A stretch of DNA of 64,000 bases from the NCBI RefSeq assembly GCF_032302195.1, contig NZ_CP135275.1, positions 868,001 to 932,000 of the forward strand. Reading direction: 5' to 3'. The notes below the pieces were generated by a model, which saw nothing but the letters and a program-made list of their open reading frames with translations, was not told the origin of the DNA and searched no databases. The translations under genes were made by a program, and so were the position numbers. Positions 59,354 through 64,000 of this stretch are shown here, piece by piece (the first letter of the stretch is position 1; every line of letters starts with the position of its first letter). Source of the DNA: Paenibacillus sp. MMS20-IR301 (lineage in GTDB: Bacteria; Bacillota; Bacilli; Paenibacillales; Paenibacillaceae).

Positions 59354-60976
59354 TTATGATGTCAGCGCCTGGAGGAGGACCTTCAGCTGAGCCTGGGAGG
59401 ACAGCGGGTCAAAGCCGTAGAACATGGCAGGCTGATTCAGGAAATATACCCTTGGAGCGGCAGAAGCGGCAAATCGCTGCTGCTCCGGCGGCTGGAGGAT
59501 GGAGCGGAGCGGGGCCCGCGATTGAGCTGTTTCCGCACTGCAGGTAATAAATATATGATCGGCTATATAACCTGCCACATCCGGGAGGGCAACCTCAAGG
59601 TACCCCTTGCCGGCTAACCCCTCTGTTACAAGACGGTCAGGAGGACTGAAGCCAAGATCATCATACAGAATCTGCGCGCCGTGGCCATAGCTGCTGCTGA
59701 AGCAGTAAGCCGCATCCCGGCCCAGCTCCCAGACCATTGCCGTGCCCCGGCGGCCAAGCCGGCGGTCGAGCTGTTCGTTCGCCTGGCGGCAGCGCTCTGC
59801 ATAACGGCTGAGCCAGATTTCGGCCTGCAGCTTACGGCCGGTCACCTCGGCAATGAGCCGGAACTGCGTCTTCCAGTCCATCTGCATGAACGGCAGTTCA
59901 ATGACGGGTGCCACAGAAAGCAGCTGTTTGTTCACTTCCGGCAGAGCATAGCTGAGAATGACGTCCGGCCGGGCGGAGGTCAGCCGTTCATAGAAGCCGC
60001 TGACACCGGCACCCTCCTGCTTCAGATTGTGGGCTGGAGGTATCGGGGATAGGCTCACCTTCTCTATCCAGTCAGAGAAAACACCGAGCCGGGGCAGCAC
60101 TTCAAGCGCCTGCAGGCTGGCTGTATGATTGAAGTTCAGCGAGACAATGGCTTTATTCTTCCGGTGATAAGCTGCCGGTGATACACCTACTACCTGCTTG
60201 AATTTGCGGCTCAGATAAGTCCCTTCGCTATAACCGACCTCCATTGCCAGTGTACTCAGGTTCGGTGCCCCGGTCAGAATCCGCTGCTGGGCTTTGCGGA
60301 TGCGCAGCAGGTTCACATGCTCATTGAAGGTCCGGCCGGTTGACTTGCGGAAGACACGGGAGAAATGCTCCGGGGTAACCCCGGCAAGCTCGGCGGCCTG
60401 GGTTCTGGTAATATCCTCATTATAACGGGACTCGACATATCGCAGAGTGCGGTCCAGCCAGTGCTGCTGCGGTTCTGCAACTTCTGAAGAGGTGGCGTAC
60501 AGCTCGGTCAGCAATTCAGTGAAGAGCAGCTGTACGTTCAGCGGCGGCTGCTCCTCCGGCGGAGTGTTCCAGGCAGTAAGCAGGCGTGCGGCCAGCGCAG
60601 CAGCCTTCGGATTGGCAGCATTGACCGTTCCTGTGTCATTTGTCAGATAGGAGGCATTATAGCCGTTTGCGGAAACGGAGGTATATTCAATCTTCACCCC
60701 CTGCAAATTATCCCCTTGCCCCAGAGCGGTGAATGCAGAGCTGTTACACCACACTGTGCTGCCGCAGGACAGGCTGCTCCATGCTCCGCCGATCTCTATC
60801 GATCCGCTGCCGGCAGTGATCATGATCAGCAGGGAAGAAGAGTGCTGCCTGTTGGCTTGCCAATCTGCTGTATCACTGTCCAGCGCCGAAATTTGTATTG
60901 GAATATAAAAGCAGTGGGTGCCGGGCAGCAGGTTAGCGGAATGCTGAGTGTGCATGTTCGTAGTCACTCTTTTCAT
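59354..60976 (-). CDS. AraC regulator fused to a siderophore-binding domain (Btr-like)
   Basis: A 540-residue fusion. Residues 1-170 form a cupin-like sensor region. Residues 173-270 are the double AraC helix-turn-helix (ITRTQAAELAGVTPEHFSRV and LAMEVGYSEGTYLSRKFKQV). Residues of about 275-540 resemble a periplasmic binding domain, here cytosolic (LTSARPDVILSYALPEVNKQ). This is the layout of B. subtilis Btr (YbbB), which binds bacillibactin and activates feuABC. By analogy it should activate the adjacent transport genes when the ferric siderophore enters the cell. The ribosome site before ATG 60976 is weak. A Fur box lies four bases upstream. Confidence 0.9.
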   Translation of the reverse strand: MKRVTTNMHTQHSANLLPGTHCFYIPIQISALDSDTADWQANRQHSSSLLIMITAGSGSIEIGGAWSSLSCGSTVWCNSSAFTALGQGDNLQGVKIEYTSVSANGYNASYLTNDTGTVNAANPKAAALAARLLTAWNTPPEEQPPLNVQLLFTELLTELYATSSEVAEPQQHWLDRTLRYVESRYNEDITRTQAAELAGVTPEHFSRVFRKSTGRTFNEHVNLLRIRKAQQRILTGAPNLSTLAMEVGYSEGTYLSRKFKQVVGVSPAAYHRKNKAIVSLNFNHTASLQALEVLPRLGVFSDWIEKVSLSPIPPAHNLKQEGAGVSGFYERLTSARPDVILSYALPEVNKQLLSVAPVIELPFMQMDWKTQFRLIAEVTGRKLQAEIWLSRYAERCRQANEQLDRRLGRRGTAMVWELGRDAAYCFSSSYGHGAQILYDDLGFSPPDRLVTEGLAGKGYLEVALPDVAGYIADHIFITCSAETAQSRAPLRSILQPPEQQRFAASAAPRVYFLNQPAMFYGFDPLSSQAQLKVLLQALTS

Positions 60977-60979
60977 AGT

Positions 60980-61005
60980 TGATAATCATTCTCACTAATA
61001 GTATA
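60980..61005 (-). promoter_or_regulatory. Fur box and -10 of the AraC/Btr-like gene
   Basis: On the minus strand TATACT (61000-61005) is followed by TGAGAATGATTATCA (60980-60994), matching 13 of 15 bases of the Fur consensus. It lies between the divergent regulator and 2Fe-2S protein genes and could affect both. Confidence 0.8.
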
Positions 61006-61103
61006 ACAGTCTTTCCCCCTATTGACGATTGTTTACCGGATAGATAGAGTTTAGAGAGAGGGAACTGCAGGGTATTGATGTACCAGAGAGGGGACAGAGC
61101 TCC

Positions 61104-61463
61104 ATGACGACCTGGAATCTGCAAGGAACAGTCAGCCATCTGCTGATCTGTAACGGTAGCGACTGCAAGAAGCATAAAGGTGAAGAGGTCGCAGAGGCGA
61201 TCGAGGATGAAATCAGCAAGCAGGGGGCGGACAGCCTGATCCATACTACAGTAACCCGCTGCAACGGAAGATGCTCCGACGCCTGTGTGGTAATCTCCTA
61301 TCCTGAAGGCGTATGGTACCGGGATATTACCCCGAAAGCTGCCAAAAGTCTGGTGCGCAAGGTTCTGAAGGGTGAGCAGCTGGAAGAGAATATCCTTTAC
61401 ACGTACGAAGAAGGCCTGCAGGCTGCTACTCCAAAGGGTGCAAAAGGTAAAAAGAAAAAGTAG
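61104..61463 (+). CDS. Thioredoxin-like 2Fe-2S ferredoxin domain protein
   Basis: A 119-residue protein with cysteines at 16 and 21 (ICNGSDCKKH) and at 53, 57 and 61 (TRCNGRCSDAC). This resembles the thioredoxin-like 2Fe-2S ferredoxin domain (as in NuoE and HoxE), in which four Cys hold the cluster. The Lys-rich tail (GAKGKKKK) is unusual. It is divergent from the Btr-like regulator and shares its Fur-controlled upstream region. It may donate electrons in siderophore iron release with the reductase at 52665; that is inference. AGAGGGGAC precedes the ATG. Confidence 0.85.
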   Translation: MTTWNLQGTVSHLLICNGSDCKKHKGEEVAEAIEDEISKQGADSLIHTTVTRCNGRCSDACVVISYPEGVWYRDITPKAAKSLVRKVLKGEQLEENILYTYEEGLQAATPKGAKGKKKK

Positions 61464-61478
61464 AAGCTTATAGCAGAG

Positions 61479-61522
61479 CAGCCCGCCGCTGGTGAATTTT
61501 CAGTGACGGGCTGTTTATTTTA
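61479..61522 (+). terminator. Terminator of the 2Fe-2S protein gene
   Basis: CAGCCCG pairs with CGGGCTG, followed by TTTATTTTAT; 15 bases after the stop. Confidence 0.75.
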
Positions 61523-61574
61523 TCCCGGCAGAGGATTATGATTGAAGGAAATGGAAATTCAGGAGGTCTGCAGG

Positions 61575-62384
61575 ATGTTGAAGACGTTCGAACCGAGTGA
61601 TCCTGTGCTGCACAGCACGGGATTCATGGAAGCTGAAGTCCAGTATAATCTGGTTCATTTTATTGCCGGACAACCAAATTCGCATAAGCTCAAAAGCTCC
61701 GGCGACGATCTGGTTTATGTCCATTCGGAGGGTTACAACCCCTGGCTGTGGATATCGCCTGAGCTTGGGCTCCTCCAGAAGAAGGCGCTTGTACAGCAAT
61801 TGGCGGAGAAGGTGAAGGACCAGGAGCTGACCGGGGTAACCGGCGGGCCGGAGCCGGCGAAGCTGTTCGCTGAGGCATACTGCCGATTAACGGGCAAGCT
61901 CTATCATCCGCGTATGATGATGGAGGCGTATCATTGCCCGCAGGCGGTGCAGCCGGCCGGTGTCAGCGGATATCTGCTGCAGGCTGGTGAGATCCATATC
62001 CCGCTGATCTCGGAATATGTGGCCGCCTTCGTCCGGGATGCCTTCGGTACCGAAACTCCGCCGGAAAGTCATCTGCCCTATGCACGCAGCCTTGCCGAGG
62101 CCGGGAGTCTGCATCTGTGGGTTGTAGAAGATACACCGGTATCCATGGCCAATCTGGCACATATGTCGGCCAGACATGTCCGGATTAATGAGGTATTCAC
62201 TCCGCAGGAGCACCGCAAGCACGGTTATGCCAGTGCGGCGGTAGCTGAATTATGCGCACAAATGCTTGGCAGGGGCATTACGCCTATGCTCTACGCGGAT
62301 GCGGCCAACCCGGATTCCAATAAGGTCTATCAATCGGTCGGGTTTGTAAATGCAGGTACGGTTGCGGATCTGCGGTTTCAGTAG
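61575..62384 (+). CDS. GNAT-family N-acetyltransferase
   Basis: A 269-residue protein. The C-terminal domain shows a GNAT pattern: VVEDTPVSMANLAHMSARHV, then INEVFTPQEHRKHGYASAAV (acetyl-CoA loop) and YADAANPDSNKVYQSVGFVN. The N-terminal half is a second, degenerate GNAT-like lobe. ATG at 61575 follows CAGGAGG; a TTG-started extension from 61542 is less likely. The substrate is unknown. Confidence 0.85.
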   Translation: MLKTFEPSDPVLHSTGFMEAEVQYNLVHFIAGQPNSHKLKSSGDDLVYVHSEGYNPWLWISPELGLLQKKALVQQLAEKVKDQELTGVTGGPEPAKLFAEAYCRLTGKLYHPRMMMEAYHCPQAVQPAGVSGYLLQAGEIHIPLISEYVAAFVRDAFGTETPPESHLPYARSLAEAGSLHLWVVEDTPVSMANLAHMSARHVRINEVFTPQEHRKHGYASAAVAELCAQMLGRGITPMLYADAANPDSNKVYQSVGFVNAGTVADLRFQ

Positions 62385-62426
62385 GAGAGCTTGGAGAGCA
62401 GATAAGAGGGGAGGGAGTGTCAGCTG

Positions 62427-63158
62427 ATGCTGAAAGGGATGAAAATCATTGTGACCGGCGCTGCTTCCGGGATCGGCAAGGCGATTGTTATACGTTGTCT
62501 GCAGGAAGGGGCTGAAGTGATTGCCTGTGACCTGAACAGCCCGCTTCTTGAGGAACTGAAGACCGCTACGGCTTCCGATAAGCTAAGCTCCTGCCGGCTG
62601 GATGTCGGCAGCTATACCGAGGTGGAGCATTTCTTCACATACATACAGCAAGAGCATGCGGATGTTGCCGGACTGGTCAACAATGCGGGGATATATCTGG
62701 GCCGCGGTCTGCTGGAGTATACATCTGAGGATATCGACAGGGTACTGGATATCAATATCAAGGGGTATGTCTATTTCTCGCAAGGGTTCGGACGGCTGCT
62801 GCTGGATCAGAAGCGTCAAGGCGTCATCGTCAACATGTCCTCTGTATCCGGCCAGGAGGGCAGTTCAGATGCAGTGTATGGCCTGACCAAGGCAGCTGTA
62901 CTCGGCTTGACCAAAAGCTGTGCCATGAACTTTGCTCCTTATATCCGGGTGAATGCAGTTGCCCCGACAATGACCAATACACCGATGATGGGGCATATTC
63001 CCGAGTGGAGGCAGCAGGAATATCTGGAGCATCAATTAACCCCGGAACCGCTGCTGGCGGAGGATATTGCGGAGACAGCGGTTTTTCTGCTGAGCAGCAG
63101 AGCGAGGGCCTACACCGGAGCCACATTTGATATTAACAACGGCTGTTACTTACGCTGA
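62427..63158 (+). CDS. Short-chain dehydrogenase/reductase (FabG-like)
   Basis: A 243-residue classical SDR. The cofactor motif is TGAASGIG near residues 10-17, NNAG is at about 87-90, and the catalytic Ser-Tyr-Lys is present as MSSVSGQEGSSDAVYGLTK. The C-terminus ends YTGATFDINNGCYLR. It reduces or oxidises a keto/hydroxy substrate with NAD(P)(H). GAGGGGAGGGAG precedes the ATG. It probably forms an operon with the GNAT gene (42-base gap). The exact substrate is unknown. Confidence 0.92.
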   Translation: MLKGMKIIVTGAASGIGKAIVIRCLQEGAEVIACDLNSPLLEELKTATASDKLSSCRLDVGSYTEVEHFFTYIQQEHADVAGLVNNAGIYLGRGLLEYTSEDIDRVLDINIKGYVYFSQGFGRLLLDQKRQGVIVNMSSVSGQEGSSDAVYGLTKAAVLGLTKSCAMNFAPYIRVNAVAPTMTNTPMMGHIPEWRQQEYLEHQLTPEPLLAEDIAETAVFLLSSRARAYTGATFDINNGCYLR

Positions 63159-63290
63159 ATTACCGGCTGGCCGGAAGGCTTACAGGAATTCTGGGGAACT
63201 GGACAAATAATAGTGTGGTGCACCGCGATCTGCTGCAGGGATTATGTCAGAATATATTGAGGAAGCTGCCTGCCCCAGCGCGCCGGAAAT

Positions 63291-63320
63291 TTGACTTGCA
63301 GCCTCCGTGTTGACTATGCT
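63291..63320 (+). promoter_or_regulatory. Sigma-A-like promoter of the AI-2E-type permease gene
   Basis: TTGACT (63291-63296) and TATGCT (63315-63320) are separated by 18 bases, 61 bases before the ATG at 63381. Confidence 0.5.
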
Positions 63321-63380
63321 ATTAGGAAGTGCAATTCATCACACACCTATTGAAAGTGTTGCAGCAGGGGGGCGGCGGAT

Positions 63381-64000
63381 ATGGAAAGACGTCAGGTCTG
63401 GCCGGATAAATTCCGGAAGTTTATTCTGAATAACAAGTTTGTGGTGGCGCTGCTGATCGTGCTGCTGACGGGTCTTACTGTACTCGTATTCTCAAAGATT
63501 CCTTTTATATTCAAGCCGTTATCGGTGCTGCTGCATACTGTGGCGGCGCCGCTGCTGCTCTCGGGAGTCGCCTATTATCTGCTGAACCCGCTGGTGGACC
63601 GGATGGAGAAGCATAACCGTGTGAAGCGGGCCTATGGTATTGTGATTCTGTATCTTGTCATAGCCGGAATTATCACATTGATTCTGCTGATGGTCATTCC
63701 GATTCTCCGCACCCAGCTGCTTGGGCTGATAGATAATTTTCCGCGGTACAGCGAGCAGATTCAGGCGGAATTCATTCATCTGACCGGCAGTGAGCTGTTC
63801 GGAAAGATCCAGGATAGTGTAGGGACTGACATCAGTGACCTCACCGGCAAAATCACTACCTGGGGGACCTCATTCCTGAATAATGCGGCTACCGGCGTGG
63901 GGAATTTCGTGGGAACCTTAACCGAGATTGTGCTGGCCTTAGTGACTACTCCGTTCATTCTGTTTTATCTGCTGCGTGACGGCCGGAGATTGCCTGATTA
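63381..64000 (+). CDS. AI-2E-family permease, 3' end outside the window
   Basis: The first 206 codons are visible. GGGGGGCGG precedes the ATG at 63381. Hydrophobic segments include KFVVALLIVLLTGLTVLVFS, LLHTVAAPLLLSGVAYYLLN, AYGIVILYLVIAGIITLILL and, after a long extracytoplasmic region, LTEIVLALVTTPFILFYLLR. The PLLLSGVAYYLLNPLVDRME motif is typical of the AI-2E transporter family (YtvI/YdbI-like), which includes sodium or proton antiporters and putative signal exporters. The individual role is unknown. Confidence 0.88.
   Translation, partial: MERRQVWPDKFRKFILNNKFVVALLIVLLTGLTVLVFSKIPFIFKPLSVLLHTVAAPLLLSGVAYYLLNPLVDRMEKHNRVKRAYGIVILYLVIAGIITLILLMVIPILRTQLLGLIDNFPRYSEQIQAEFIHLTGSELFGKIQDSVGTDISDLTGKITTWGTSFLNNAATGVGNFVGTLTEIVLALVTTPFILFYLLRDGRRLPD

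Overview
The window comes from a spore-forming, low-GC-lineage Gram-positive of the Paenibacillus type. The evidence is a roughly balanced base composition, strong AGGAGG ribosome sites, sporulation genes (sda, spoIIM, mciZ, dacF-spoIIAA-spoIIAB-sigF, a gerA-type operon), and gene orders shared with Bacillus subtilis (nudF-endoQ-spoIIM-fur-yqzK-xerD-deoB-pnp-pdp). No rRNA, tRNA, CRISPR array, transposase or phage gene was seen.

Layout. 0-6.3 kb: a cut-off FlxA-like coiled-coil gene, two orphan genes, an XRE regulator, a short sda gene, a compact four-gene agr-like peptide-signalling locus (membrane protein, AgrB, AgrD, free LytTR domain), a DinB-fold protein and thymidine kinase. 6.4-10.3 kb: a heterodimeric ABC exporter with one degenerate ATP site. 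10.4-16.7 kb: a branched-chain 2-oxoacid dehydrogenase set (lpdV, bkdAA, bkdAB, bkdB) with repeat-rich leaders. 16.7-27.7 kb: the conserved housekeeping and sporulation block, including three small genes or gene candidates (prli42, mciZ, yqzK), fur, xerD and a nucleoside-salvage operon with two purine nucleoside phosphorylase paralogues.

27.7-43.8 kb separates that block from dacF-spoIIA, which directly follows it in B. subtilis. It holds a GNAT enzyme, a serine hydrolase, and a coherent set around a PucR regulator: DUF1177, AroM, M29-like hydrolase, Asp/Glu-type racemase, a complete Opp/Dpp peptide ABC importer and an M20 amidohydrolase. An ExsC-like spore-surface candidate closes the stretch. 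I infer a regulated import and breakdown route for an unknown amide or peptide-like nitrogen source. 43.9-46.9 kb: dacF and the spoIIA operon, with a sigma-H-like promoter before spoIIAA. 47-50.3 kb: an ECF-sigma/DUF1835 fusion, a metallophosphoesterase that appears to start at an ATC codon, and small proteins.

50.5-61.5 kb: an iron-siderophore locus (two FecCD permeases, ferredoxin/flavodoxin-type reductase, binding lipoprotein, Btr-like AraC regulator, thioredoxin-like 2Fe-2S protein) with three Fur boxes, interrupted by a gerKA-KC-KB germinant-receptor operon. 61.5-64 kb: GNAT enzyme, short-chain dehydrogenase and the start of an AI-2E-type permease.

The best candidates for undescribed biology are the kinase-less agr/LytTR locus and the PucR-linked peptide/racemase cluster. 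Also notable are a 52-bp perfect palindrome, a dispersed hairpin repeat, and intergenic repeats with 50-52 bp phasing. All assignments rest on reading the sequence; no database search was run.
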